Shown: positions 33,811 through 43,711, counted from the stretch's first letter. The stretch: 64,000 bases of DNA from Darksidea phi (GCA_030770425.1 JASJFT010000211.1:1-64000), one strand, 5' to 3'. Notes: a model not told the origin generated them from the sequence alone. Made by a program: numbers and translations.

Positions 33811-34066
33811 TATTATAGTAATTTTAGTATAAATTACTATAGTACGTAGTCTCTAAAAGTAAAAGCTCTAATTTTTATGAGTTGAAAAAGACGGTATTTT
33901 ATGTACAGAAACGACCCCTAACTATGCCTCAACACCAACACTGCTGGACTGTGTTGGACACTGTTGGATCACGAGATTCAGCAAATAGCCGCCAGTACTA
34001 GGCTAATCCTTGCACTTAGCGAAATCTCTGATCGCGCTTAGTCCCTGAGCCGTCTGCTCCGCGACA
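33811..34066 (-). repeat. LTR of Copia copy 2 (right), half mutated
   Basis: 256 bp, from TATTATAG to GCGACA. About the first 70 bp are RIP-mutated like the interior and the outer 180 bp are nearly intact. It keeps the canonical CA end lost in the other three LTRs. Confidence 0.94.
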
Positions 34067-35221
34067 TGTTGGCTGCCAGTGCGGATGCAGACTGTTCATG
34101 AGATCGATTCCTATCGCATCTGGGTCGGTTGTGAGGGCATCGCGGATCAGCATTTGTCGGAGATCAGCCCAGACAATCATGTTGATGCTGATGCGGTGTG
34201 GTATTTGATACTCAATAGGTGTCGGTCTCAGAAAGGACGGTATCTGTTCATAGGCTTCGGCAGTCTCGAGCACATGCCACTGGAGAGATTAGCCATGCTT
34301 TCACAGCTGGTAAATTAAGTATCGTACCCTGAGGTAGAGATATTGCACCCAGAAGATAGACAGAAGCAGATGTAACGGCATGGCACCGTATGACTTGATG
34401 TAGTGAAACAGCCGAAAAGCCAGGATGTCGCATGCTGGTGTGGAAAGAAGTCGCCTTAGACTGGGCTCCGTAGTGTCAAAACTACCCCTGCGATGCTCCG
34501 CGCGTGCCTCTTCCAGCATGGCCAATAGGAATCTGTCTGCGGCGCCGGCCGCGGCGGTGTACCGGGGCAGGCAAGCTGATGGATATGTGACAAGACATGC
34601 GTCGGTCAGAGAAACCAGCGAGTCCTGAGTCGGCGTGAGCATGGTAAAGAGCTGTTCAGTAGCCATGTCTGTGGTGGTTTGCACCGTGTCAACTCCCAGA
34701 AGGTCCTGCAAGGAGGTCGCTACTTGGAGATTTTCATCGCGTGCTGGCGGATTGCAGTCAATGGTATGCATGCTGGAATCTCGGATAGATAGACTGCTAT
34801 CACCACCAGACAAGCTCTCATCCGCATCGCACATGCCAATTTCCATCACTGGGAGGTCCTCCCCAGCTGAAGTGAAATCTTCAACTCGGTCTGATAGCCT
34901 AAAGTCTTCGTAGTCAAGGCTGAAGGCAGAATCTGCCTCTTGAGCCAATACCTGTTCAGTAGCATGTTCGGGAGGCTCGCAAACAACAGCTCGGACCCGA
35001 GCAAGTTGCGCCTCCAGTGAGGTGCACCTCCTCTGGAGACGATCAATTTCCGCAACAAGGTCGCTGACATGCTGGTCAGAGTCAGCAGCAGCCTTGAATG
35101 TGGCCAGGGACTGCTCGAGGTGCTGTATGTAGGCTTTTTGGCGTTCGCGATGGTTCCGCTGCGACTTGCGGTCGGTCGCGCGCTTGCGGGCGCGCCGCGA
35201 TTCATCAGGGCAATCCGACAT
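34067..35221 (-). pseudogene. bZIP transcription factor, truncated by Copia copy 2
   Basis: Exons 35221-34328 and 34279-34067 (48-bp intron) encode 369 residues before the retrotransposon; an ATG at 35251 would add ten. Residues 6-45 form the basic region and leucine zipper (RRARKRATDRKSQRNHRERQ then a heptad-like helix), the fungal bZIP type. A long acidic and Ser/Thr-rich middle follows. The C-terminal DUF3425-like domain begins around residue 270, with LFHYIKSYGAMPLHLLLSIFW, then FLRPTPIEYQIPHR and WADLRQMLI. It runs into the LTR at 34066; the frame would read 15 or so element-derived codons to a stop near 34016. The missing 46 codons are at 28366-28506. The DNA-binding half is intact, so a truncated protein might still be made. 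Confidence 0.88.
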
Positions 35222-35482
35222 TACTTCACCGATGGAATGCAAGATGCGCACATTGGGTGAAAGAGGCGTTGAGGTTGACGTTGTTGATGGTGTTGTAATG
35301 CTGCAATGGTCCAGACTCTAGGTAGGTAGGTACGCATGCGCGCCTCGGAGCTCGGCCCAGCTCCACCCGACAGGTCATGTGGCTGTCTGTGAACCTTACC
35401 AGTTGACCCATGGTAAAGCATACCACCCGCACCCTGCACCCCGCACCCTGCACGCACCACCCCTTACATCGCACATATCATC

Positions 35483-35869
35483 TCATCGTCTGCTCTCAAT
35501 CACGCCCCCAATCACCACCATGGCCGTTCGGCTGACGTCCATGAACTTGGCACAGTCCAGCTCAATCTTCGCCCTGTTGTCTCTCTCCATCAGCTTCCTG
35601 TTAAAGGCTTCAAAGTGGGATCGGGCCACGAATGCCATTTTTGTCAGAGCGTCACACTCGAAGAGCTTTGCGTCGCCGAACAGCTCCGCCGGCAGGTAGC
35701 CTTCATCCTTCGTGTCATCACGACCAAGGTACGCGCGAGAATGCGATAGCGGGAAACAGTCTCCGGTGATGGACCGAATTAGCGGCACGTGAGACGTCTC
35801 GTAGAGCCTGCAGAAATCGTCGGGCGAGATGTCGCGTCTGCGGTAGACGATAAGGGCTTTGAATGCCAT
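35483..35869 (-). CDS. EthD-like small dimeric alpha/beta-barrel protein
   Basis: An intronless 128-residue protein. It begins MAFKALIVYRRRDISPDDF followed by a YETSHVPLIRSITG segment, the usual opening of EthD-domain proteins (a beta strand, then the [FY]xxxYExxHxPL helix). It also has ELFGDAKLFECDALTKMAF in the middle. EthD-like proteins in fungi act as small decarboxylases, dehydratases or accessory proteins in aromatic polyketide pathways and in hydrocarbon breakdown. No signal peptide is seen. It lies 261 bp upstream of the bZIP start on the same strand and is divergent from the beta-lactamase-like gene (233 bp apart). The reaction is unknown. Confidence 0.8.
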   Translation of the reverse strand: MAFKALIVYRRRDISPDDFCRLYETSHVPLIRSITGDCFPLSHSRAYLGRDDTKDEGYLPAELFGDAKLFECDALTKMAFVARSHFEAFNRKLMERDNRAKIELDCAKFMDVSRTAMVVIGGVIESRR

Positions 35870-36102
35870 CCTGTGCGCTATGGGCGAGAACGGGCAGGTG
35901 GAAAGACGAAAGCTATGAGTACTGCGGAATAGAATAGCCGCTTCTTATTGCGCTTAAAATGTGGGAGAAAAAGCCGCACGCGCAGGAAACGCTGAGTCCT
36001 CCTGCTTGACTCACGTCCACAGAGACACCCGCCGCTCATTCTTCTATCTAAGCGTGAAGGAACTGCATTCGGCCGTGGCAAGATATCTAAAACAATACTG
36101 AC

Positions 36103-37020
36103 ATGGACCCCCGAATCGAAGCAGCCCTTGCCCGCTCCATCGAGCTCGGCGAATACGGCATCGCCGTTTCTGCATACCATCGAGGCAAGAAGATTGTCGA
36201 CGCCTTTGCCGGAAAAGCAAACAAGGAGACAGACTCACCCGTGACGGAAAAGACCATATTTCCAGTCTTCTCTGTCACCAAAGGCGTCACCACTCTTGCA
36301 GTCCATTTACAAGCTGAACGTGGACTAATAGATTTCACCAAGCCCATTACAAGCTACTGGCCCGAGTTCAAGGCAAATTGGAAGGAAGGAATCACGGTAG
36401 AAATGGCATTGTCGCACAGGTCCGGCATCCCTCAGATGCCCGAAGGCGTAACGTCAGAGAGACTCGCAGATTGGGAGTGGATGGTTAAGAGAGTTGCCCA
36501 ACTCAAACCCATTTTCGCTCCTGGCACAGCGAATGCCTACCATGTCCTTGTCTGGGGCTGGATTCTGAGAGAGGTTGTTCGCATGACAGACCCGGTGCAT
36601 CGACCATTCGATGTCTTCGTATATGAGGAAATTTGCAAGCCTATTGGCATTGAGAACTTCTATCTAGGCGTTCCCGGCAATGAACTTGTTCGTGCTGCAA
36701 AGCTTTACGGCGAAAACTCCTTTGCTTTGCTCGACGAGCATGGCATCAGGCCCCCGTCGGTGTTTCCCGGTGCCGACGTTCACAACACCAAAGTCATACA
36801 GCAGGCCGTGGATCCCGGCGCAGGAGCCATAACGGACGCTAGATCCGTTACCCGGATTTTCGCACTAATTTCCAATGGCGGGGAGCTGGACGGCGTCCGG
36901 CTCCTCTCGCCAGAGCGTGTTGCAGGTCTCACCAGACCGAGAGAGAGTCCCCACAACCCAGACAAGATCCTGCTGATCCCCAAAGCCCCCGCCGTCGTCG
37001 ACCGTCCCCTTCCGGCGTGA
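36103..37020 (+). pseudogene. beta-lactamase-like serine hydrolase, C-terminally truncated
   Basis: A 305-codon frame starts MDPRIEAALARSIELGEYG. It has the class C/EstB-type catalytic tetrad SVTK (SxxK, residues about 65-68), FAPGTANAYHVLVWGW with the Tyr of the second motif, and DPGAGAITDARSVTRIF. Members hydrolyse or transfer esters (LovD is a related acyltransferase) or act on peptides. Family similarity stops at about 36970 (PHNPDKILL). The usual last 80-100 residues with the glycine-rich HxG-type motif are absent, and the frame closes 16 codons later. From about 36986 another frame encodes the linker of an NB-ARC protein. The break therefore looks like a rearrangement junction between two genes. 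The product may still fold but probably lacks one side of the active site. Confidence 0.75.
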
Positions 37021-38835
37021 CGACCGCTTTGTCATCCGCGACAGCCTCGACGAGATACGCCGGATCTGCGCTCAGCCAGCAGGTCGCGCAGCGCTTGTCA
37101 GCCTTGGAAGCGTTGGGTAGGTAGCACGGCACACAGGCATGGGAGGAATACTGATCGCGCGCGCACAGTAAATCGCAAATTGCCATCGAGTATACCTACC
37201 AGGTGCGGGACGAGTCGCCAGCGACGTGGGTGTTCTGGGTGCACGCAGGCACACGAGCGAGGTTCGAGCAGGGGGACCGTAGGATCGCCAAAGCGACCAA
37301 GATGGACGGCTGCGACGATCCTAAGGCGGACGTTCTACGGCTCATCCGTAGCTAGTTGTACGACGAGTCGAACGGGCGGTAGACAATAGTAGTCGACAAT
37401 ACTAACAACGCGAGTCGTCTTTTTCTATATATCGCGGCAGGTAGCTTAGACTAAGCGGCGGAGCTACTTCCGAACTTCCTCCTATAATAGCCTAATAGAT
37501 CGATTCTCATTACCTCTCGGAGCTAAGATGCTACGTTCAAGCTTACGGGCGCCTATCCTAGCGTTATCGAAGTCAAGCTAATAGACGAGGACGATACGTT
37601 GACTCTTCTCTAAAAGAAGCTCGGCTTAATCGCTAACAAGGACGAAGCTATAGAACTAATATAGACCCTCGACTTTATACCCCTCGCTATTACGTATATA
37701 GCGGCTTTTATTAAGTAGAGAGTACTACGTATAAGTATATTAAGATACGTAGAAGAAGTTTACTAAAGTAACTATAACCTAATACAATTACTAAAGAAGG
37801 ACGTAGGAGATAGTTATAAGAACGGTTAAGTATCTAACTTAATTATCGTAATCTAGTAGATCTTATTTAAATATATTCGAAGGTAGATACTGACGGCTAC
37901 TTAGCTACTATCGCTAATAAACCTATTCGACTAATAGGGGATTCCCGACTCGCTTATTTACGTTCGTTATAATAGGAACGGGGAAGAGAGACTAACTTCG
38001 ACGATAATATCTGTACGCTAACTAGCTTTTCTCTCGTTAGAATAAGCGTAGACGGATACGAGTTAAAGATATACCTACTAGTATAGTACTTAATAAAGAA
38101 GTAGCTAGAACTATATAATAAGCTAGAGCTATAGCAGGCGACGTATATAGCGCTTATAGACGAGAAATATCCGATAGGACGGTACGAGAACTAAGTAGTA
38201 TATAGACGCTATTTCCGTACGATTAAGCTATAGCAAATAACCAGCGGAAGGATACGATAGTACTAGAGGTATAGGCGTTAGTATTCTTCAAAGCGACGTA
38301 GTATACAAGCAAGGTACACGAGATAGGGTATACCGCGTTCTAGGTTAAGAAGACTATTTTAGGAGCAAAATACTTAAATACGCTCAATAGCCTTAATAGT
38401 CTTAAATTAGTCGTACGGTAGCAAGGCCGGTACAGCGACGCAGAGGTGATACATCGATAGGCGCTAAAAGCGAAGGAGTGGGTACTCGGAGCGGATCATC
38501 CCTTAACGCTAACCAACATAGCCAACCTGGCGTCGACGTACTAGAACCAAGGCCGGTGGAAGGATGCCGAAGAGCTGGACGTATAAGTAATGGAGACTCA
38601 CAAGACGAAGCTCGGACCGGACCATCCCTCGACGCTGAGCAGTATGGGCAACCTTGCTTTCACGTGGAAAGGTCTAGGTCGTGATACGGAAGCTATCAAA
38701 CTTATGGGCGAATGTGTGCGGCTGCGCCGCCATATTCTAGGTGCTAACTATCCGCATTTCATGTCTTCCTTAATAGTACTTACTGGGTGGGAGGCAGAGC
38801 AAGTCGACACCGGCGCTCTGACCATAGATAGCTGA
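36986..38835 (+). pseudogene. NB-ARC/TPR STAND (NLR-type) gene, RIP-damaged and 5'-truncated
   Basis: From 36986 the frame reads STVPFRRDDRFVIRDSLDEI, the usual entry into fungal NB-ARC domains, then ALVSLGSVG. A 52-bp intron (37117-37168) splits the P-loop, and GKSQIAIEYTYQVRDESP with TWVFWVHAG follows. From about 37345 TGG codons have become TAG (two within 50 bp, before VVDNTNNAS), the G-to-A strand signature of RIP. The stretch to about 38500 is nearly devoid of CA and TG. At 38460-38835 TPR repeats reappear: LGADHP.TLT.IANLA, then LGPDHPSTLSSMGNLAFTW and LGRDTEAIKLMGECV. Such proteins are fungal non-self sensors. The N-terminal effector domain is missing, replaced by the beta-lactamase-like fragment. 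Confidence 0.82.
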
Positions 38836-39089
38836 TCATGGCTAGATCACGCAACGAGTATGAATTTACTAGAAGAGAAAGATGCGCGTAGAATAGATAT
38901 AGTATAATAGCGATACCCTTCTACTTATATATCTGAGACAGTAGTACAAAGTCGATACTAAGCACGACGAAAGTACGTGAAGGGTACCTTGAGAAGTGGT
39001 ATCCTAAAGTTGATCTGTCAGCATGGCGGCGTCGTTGAAGGGGGCAATTTGCCACCACTAGCAGGGAGGACGGCCGACCCGCACTGACC

Positions 39090-40340
39090 CTGACTTTGCG
39101 CTGGAGGTGCGGGCGAAGAGGCTCTTGTACCGGACGATTCGGCGGCACCGGAAGCAGCACTGGGAGGACTTTCTCGACAACGCCGACAACATATGGAAGG
39201 CGGCCAAGTATCTGGACACGAAGGCGACAGCCTCGTTCGCACGAGTGCCCCGATCATGGAGGTGGGAACGGAAGACGAATTTGCTACGGAGAACTAGGAA
39301 ATTATAGATAAGCTGCTACGGGCGTTCTTCCAGCCTCCGCCGTTATACGAGCCGGAAGACGTTCCGAGCGGATACGGCTAGCTGCCGTAGGAACCGATTA
39401 CGAAGGACGAGGTTAAGAATATAGTATTTAGAGCGAGCTTAAATAAGGTACTAGGAAGAGACGACCTCCTAGCGCGGGTATAGAGAGAGCTCTAGCCCGT
39501 ACTAGGGGAGGAAATTACGTAGCTCTTCGCTTGGTCGCTCGAGACAGGAAAGATACCGTAGGAGTAGGAGATTACGAAGATCGTGCTACTATAGAAGCTA
39601 GATAAAGGAGACTATACGACCGCGAACTACTACTAGCCTATCTTACTTCTCCTAACGCTAGGTAAGACGTTAGAGTTATTAGTAGTCGAGAAAATTATAT
39701 ATCTAGTAAAGAAGTAGCGGTCGACGACGTATCTACTCTTATACCTCTACGAGGACGTATTCAAGGTATAAAGAGGGAAGAAGACGCTATTACTAGTATT
39801 ATTCAATATTAAAGGCGCCTATAATAACGTAGCGATAGAACTAGAAATTAGGAGATTATAATAATAAGAGATCCCCGAAGTTATCATTTACTAGGTATAG
39901 GACTTCTACATAGACTAGTAGGTATATATCCTTATTAATAACTATATATCTAATATATAGACGTTCGCGTAGGCTAGGCTTCTATAAGAGTTAGCGCTCG
40001 CTTCGATTCTTTTTCTCTTCTTTAATACGGACCTAGTATAGAAGACGTCTAAGAACCGTAATACAATAGCCTTTATCGATAACTACTCGGTATAGGTACT
40101 AGGCCCGTCGGTAGAGAAGAATACACGCCGTATTTAGAACGAGGTAGTACTAATACTAGAGAAATAGGAGCGTACTAGCGGAGCCGTATTCAATATAAAG
40201 AAGATATCCTTTATCTACCTTATAAGATACTAAGATATAGCTAAGAAAAGTACAATAGCGCTGCGATTTAAAGAGAAAGAGATCTTACTAATAGCTCTGA
40301 TTAGGGGTACTAGATCTTATTTTAGGGGAAAACCTATTTT
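39090..40340 (+). mobile_element. RIP-mutated LINE (non-LTR) reverse transcriptase fragment
   Basis: The first 200 bp are unmutated and encode the conserved region upstream of a Tad1-like LINE reverse transcriptase: RRHRKQHWEDFLDNADNIWK and AAKYLD. From about 39300 stops accumulate but family blocks can still be followed. These are ITKDEVKNIVFRASLNKVLG (usually KAPGPDG after it), LWPVLGEEI, the GDYTTANYY-PI block and the mutated catalytic block IAFIDNYS near 40069 (from AFVDDYS, with G-to-A changes). Both 5' (endonuclease) and 3' parts are lacking. It is non-functional. Confidence 0.75.
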
Positions 40341-40773
40341 AGGGGTACCCGGAACCGTAGTAATATAAGTTAGTTCGGAGCTTCTTGAAGGGAATACTCA
40401 GTCAGTAGCACGCCACTTAGGGGTGGGCAATGTTCAGTTTCTCAACGCTCTGCCACTCCTTCGCAAATGGCTAGTGTGGCTAAGTCTTACAATAATATAT
40501 TTCTGCAGCTTCATGTACCAACCACGTCAAGCTATACCGAGAGTGCAACTAAACGAATGTACAAGGATAGGATCCCTCAAGTCATCCCGGGTCTCCAATT
40601 CCCCGTCTCAATGATACCACAGACACTTTCACTCATCCTGAGTCTCCGATGCCCCCCGCCCCCGTACGGCGGCTGCCGCAGATACCCTTAACCACTTAAC
40701 CAGATCCTCCGGCTGCTTGGTGATGACCCTGCGAGCCCTCGGCCCGGGCCAGGGGAGGAGGCGGCTTCACGGC
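40341..40773. other. intergenic region
   Basis: This holds the edge of the mutated block and 300 bp of normal-composition DNA. No gene or repeat is recognised. Confidence 0.4.
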
Positions 40774-41031
40774 TCATTCCCTGATGCAGCAGCACTTTTG
40801 CGTGATGTCGAACAGGTTCGATTGGCATCCATCGCGGCTCATGTGGGAGAAGCCCCGCTCGGCGCAGTGGTTCTCGCACTTGTCAGACCAGAAGGCCGAG
40901 CACTGCGAGGGGAAGAAGCAGTTGTCGGCGCGGGCTTCGATGTCCGCCTCGGCGGGGACCATGTCGCCGCTCGGGCGTGGCGCGGCGAGGGCGGTGGCCG
41001 CGAGGGTTGCGATGAGGAGGGTAAGCTTCAT
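40774..41031 (-). CDS. small secreted cysteine-rich protein
   Basis: A frame of 85 residues starts at the ATG 41031 (MKLTLLIATLAATALA), a clear signal peptide; an in-frame ATG at 41082 would put 17 Pro/Arg-rich residues before it and is less likely. After a probable pro-region ending in ARADN, the mature 35-40 residues hold eight Cys. Spacing is C-x5-C-x7-C-x3-C-x10-C-x9-C-C-C, counted by eye. The CxxxC (CENHC) and final C-x-C arrangement recalls the cysteine-stabilised alpha/beta (defensin-like) scaffold, but homology cannot be shown here. Secreted proteins of this size are candidate antimicrobial peptides or host-interaction effectors. It stands alone in a gene-poor, repeat-rich stretch. 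Confidence 0.72.
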   Translation of the reverse strand: MKLTLLIATLAATALAAPRPSGDMVPAEADIEARADNCFFPSQCSAFWSDKCENHCAERGFSHMSRDGCQSNLFDITQKCCCIRE

Positions 41032-43194
41032 GGTGGAGGTAGGTGGGTGCTGAGGTGCGCGGGGTCTTAGTGGTTGGCTCAATGGTCTGTCTGCCGAGTG
41101 TGGATGCGATGGTAGAGGCTGGTAATGGCAAGAGGCTTGTTGGAGAGGTGAGGATGGGTGGTCAAGTGAAGGAGAGCCCTGGGATACTTATACTTCAGTC
41201 CGGGACGGTGATCTGCTCCAGACCAGGCAGTTCATGTCCTCAGCTGAAGCTTGCGAAACCAAAAATTTGACAAACACGAACATGCCTGTTCTATTCATGG
41301 GATAGACACGAATTATGCTTTATTATTAGTGGTCTCTACGCTCGCTGTGAATTGTTTTAGTGCTTCTACACGTGCCTTGAGCCCCGGTCTGACAAGAAGT
41401 GCGAAATTGGCGCGTTTCATCACATCAACCAATTCACTGCTCTTAAACTTTCTCACATGAAAATCGTTCTTCAGGATGCTATCCATTGAAATCGTATTAA
41501 TAGCCTGCCTTTGACAACGCAACCTACGCCAGCATGGCGTTTCGCTTCCGCAACCCGCGCCTTCATATTGATTGGTGGCCTCCGACCTTGGCGAGCTGCA
41601 GTGCTCCAGCGCAGCTGAAATGCGTCTACGAATAGATCGACTTATTTTGTGGTCGATCCACAAGTGCTTTCCGTTGTCGACATCTACAATGAGGTCTTTC
41701 ACAGTACTCAGTAGCAGCTTGGATAGATTACGAACCCAATTCTTTGCCGCTCTAATGGCATGCCCAGAGCTGTTCCTACTTCTGGCCCAGGGTTGACGAA
41801 GCCATTAGACTCGCCCGAAATGAATTTTGGCGCAAGCTACTTTTGTACCCTGCTAAATATAGTCGAACTCTAGGGCCTAGTTAGAAGACTAATAATAGTA
41901 ATAATAAGTTACTATATCTATACTACTATCTACAGTATAAAATTTATCTAATATACTCTATAAGTATACGTCGTATCGAATGAGTAGCAGCCATCGCGTC
42001 GTCAAACTCGCGGAATAACCCAAAAAGGTGATACAAAGGCATTTCGTCCCGAATACCTTGAAACGCAAGACTCCAACCAGCTTAATAATAGGTAGACGAG
42101 TACCTGCGACTCGATCCAGTGGCGGTGTGTCGTTAACTGGTGAGCACCTTATATAGTTCCCATCATGGCGTGTTCCACCGTCTGTTCGTATAGCATCGTT
42201 GTGCGCGTATTTCATCTAGCTGTAGTAATGAGGTATGTGGCTTGGATTTGAGCCTTAAGAGTACTGATAACTTCAATAAGTCGACAAGAGGCTATGTCTC
42301 CTCCACAATAGTTATGAAAGGCGTCGTCCTGAAGTTTAACGAAATCTTTCCATGATGCTGTAACTAAAGTACATCGATGGTCTCTAGCAGCCTGTTTTGG
42401 AACGACTTTTGCAGAACCAGGAACCTTCCAATTTTGAAGATACACTGGATAGACGTGGCACGCATTGCAAGGTCCAGGATTGACCCAAGCCCACTGACCT
42501 GATTGTCACGTGCATCTTCAAAAGGAAACCCCACAAGGTACAAGAGAATCACGGCTCAGCAGCTCGAACCATTTGCCTTTTTCAACCTACGATCTAAGAC
42601 AACCTACGATCTGAGAAATTGTGGCTGCGAAGTCCGCGGAGCGCATGATTGGTTGCACAGACCTTCTGGTCCCTGCCTACGGATCGAGGATTGTGGGGTC
42701 CATGTTTCACAATATTCTCCGAGATCTCCTTGATCGATCTCGTATTAACCCGAGTGTGTGATGCTATTCGCTGGGGTCAGGGTGAGCCCAAATAGTGGCG
42801 ATGCAGCCCGGGAACGATATTAAAAGATTTTCCAGAGCATCTCATCTCAGAAGGCTGTTTGACATATCATTTTCAATGTGTAGTTTCGAAGAGCTAATGA
42901 GTTTGCCTGTATCTTCATTTCGTCTTGAATGTGAATTCGGCCATGCAATAAATCTACCCATCAGTCTTCCTGTCTCTCTAACTAAGACGAGGTTTTGCAT
43001 CGAGATGAAAGTCGTCCGCAACCTTTCATTTGGTGTCTATAGCAATTGCAAGTACGGTTGAACGGATGCATTTTAGGTCGTTAGGGCATAGGACATGCTA
43101 GGTAGTAGCACGTTGTGGTTCCCTGGCTTAGTTTACATTTCCTAGCCTGGTAATGCTTCAATGGCTTCGCTATTGACGAGAGCGTAAAATGTCA
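41032..43194. other. gene-poor region
   Basis: Apart from the dispersed repeat at 41976-42070 and a TA-rich patch at about 41850-41975, I find no supported gene. The longest frame (41313-41702, minus, 129 codons) has no recognisable motif. Confidence 0.4.
41976..42070. repeat. dispersed repeat, copy A
   Basis: This 95-bp segment, from TCGAATGAGTAGCAGCC to AAACGCAAGA, recurs in the same orientation at 53360-53456. The first 50 bases are identical; later differences are mostly C/T and G/A. It is probably the end of an unrecognised transposon. Confidence 0.88.
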
Positions 43195-43196
43195 TA

Positions 43197-43630
43197 ACGT
43201 GTTTCATAAGCGAGCTGCGTATACAAGCGAGCTGCGCACCCCAAAATATACCTAAAAATCGAAAATCTACACCTTTACATCTCTACAACAACCTATTAAT
43301 AATCTTTTAAATTTTAATAGAATATAGATAGTATCTAGATAAAGAGGATATTAAATTCCTAAAAGCTAAAAGTTTATATTCCTTGAGATAGCCGTATTTT
43401 GGCCCCTAAATTTAAGAAATTTTACCTTTTCTTTAATATCTTACGTACTATTAATTTTTAGCTTTTAGGAATTTAATATCCTCTTTATCTAGATACTATC
43501 TATATTCTATTAAAATTTAAAAGATTATTAATAGGTTGTTGTAGAGATGTAAAGGTGTAGATTTTCGATTTTTAGGTGTATTTTGGGGTGCGCAGCTCGC
43601 TTGTATACGCAGCTCGCTTATGAAACACGT
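43197..43630. mobile_element. foldback MITE with 175-bp terminal inverted repeats
   Basis: This 434-bp element is flanked by TA on both sides (43195-43196, 43631-43632), suggesting a Tc1/mariner-type target duplication. The left arm 43197-43371 and right arm 43456-43630 are reverse complements with only one visible mismatch (a C/T difference about 53 bases from the end). The centre is 84 bp. The ends begin ACGTGTTTCATAAGCGAG, and AAGCGAGCTGCG occurs twice within the first 40 bp, a likely transposase binding repeat. It has no coding capacity. Confidence 0.92.
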
Positions 43631-43711
43631 TAATTGTTACTTGGAAAGACGAAGAGTCCCCGTTAAGACGGCTTAGCAAAGCTCGGCCAGTAAATTAAGG
43701 GAGCCTTAGTG

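Larger units (their letters stand above)
28512..34066 (-). mobile_element. Ty1/Copia LTR retrotransposon, copy 2, RIP-inactivated
   Basis: The element is 5555 bp with 256-bp LTRs (28512-28767, 33811-34066) and target duplication TGTTG (28507-28511, 34067-34071). Best-preserved reverse transcriptase signs are on the minus strand: an LYRLKE block (from LYGLKQ) near 29965-29981 and LFIYVDDV near 29839-29860. RT close to the 3' end is Copia order. The polypurine tract AAGGGGGTA adjoins the left LTR. The primer binding site GTTATAAGCCC beside the right LTR is one G-to-A change from the complement of the initiator tRNA-Met anticodon arm, as for other copia elements primed by half tRNA. Many frames are closed by stops and ATG is almost absent. 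It interrupts a bZIP gene. Confidence 0.96.

Noticed and set aside
36103..38835. One intact fusion gene (beta-lactamase-like plus NB-ARC/TPR)
   Set aside because: The hydrolase lacks its normal C-terminus, the two parts are in different frames without a GT...AG pair to join them, and the NB-ARC part has stop codons from G-to-A changes.
41313..41702. 129-codon minus-strand frame
   Set aside because: No motif, no upstream or downstream support and low-complexity composition.
43197..43630. Origin of replication or terminator hairpin
   Set aside because: The TA duplication and long near-perfect arms fit a transposon-derived MITE better.
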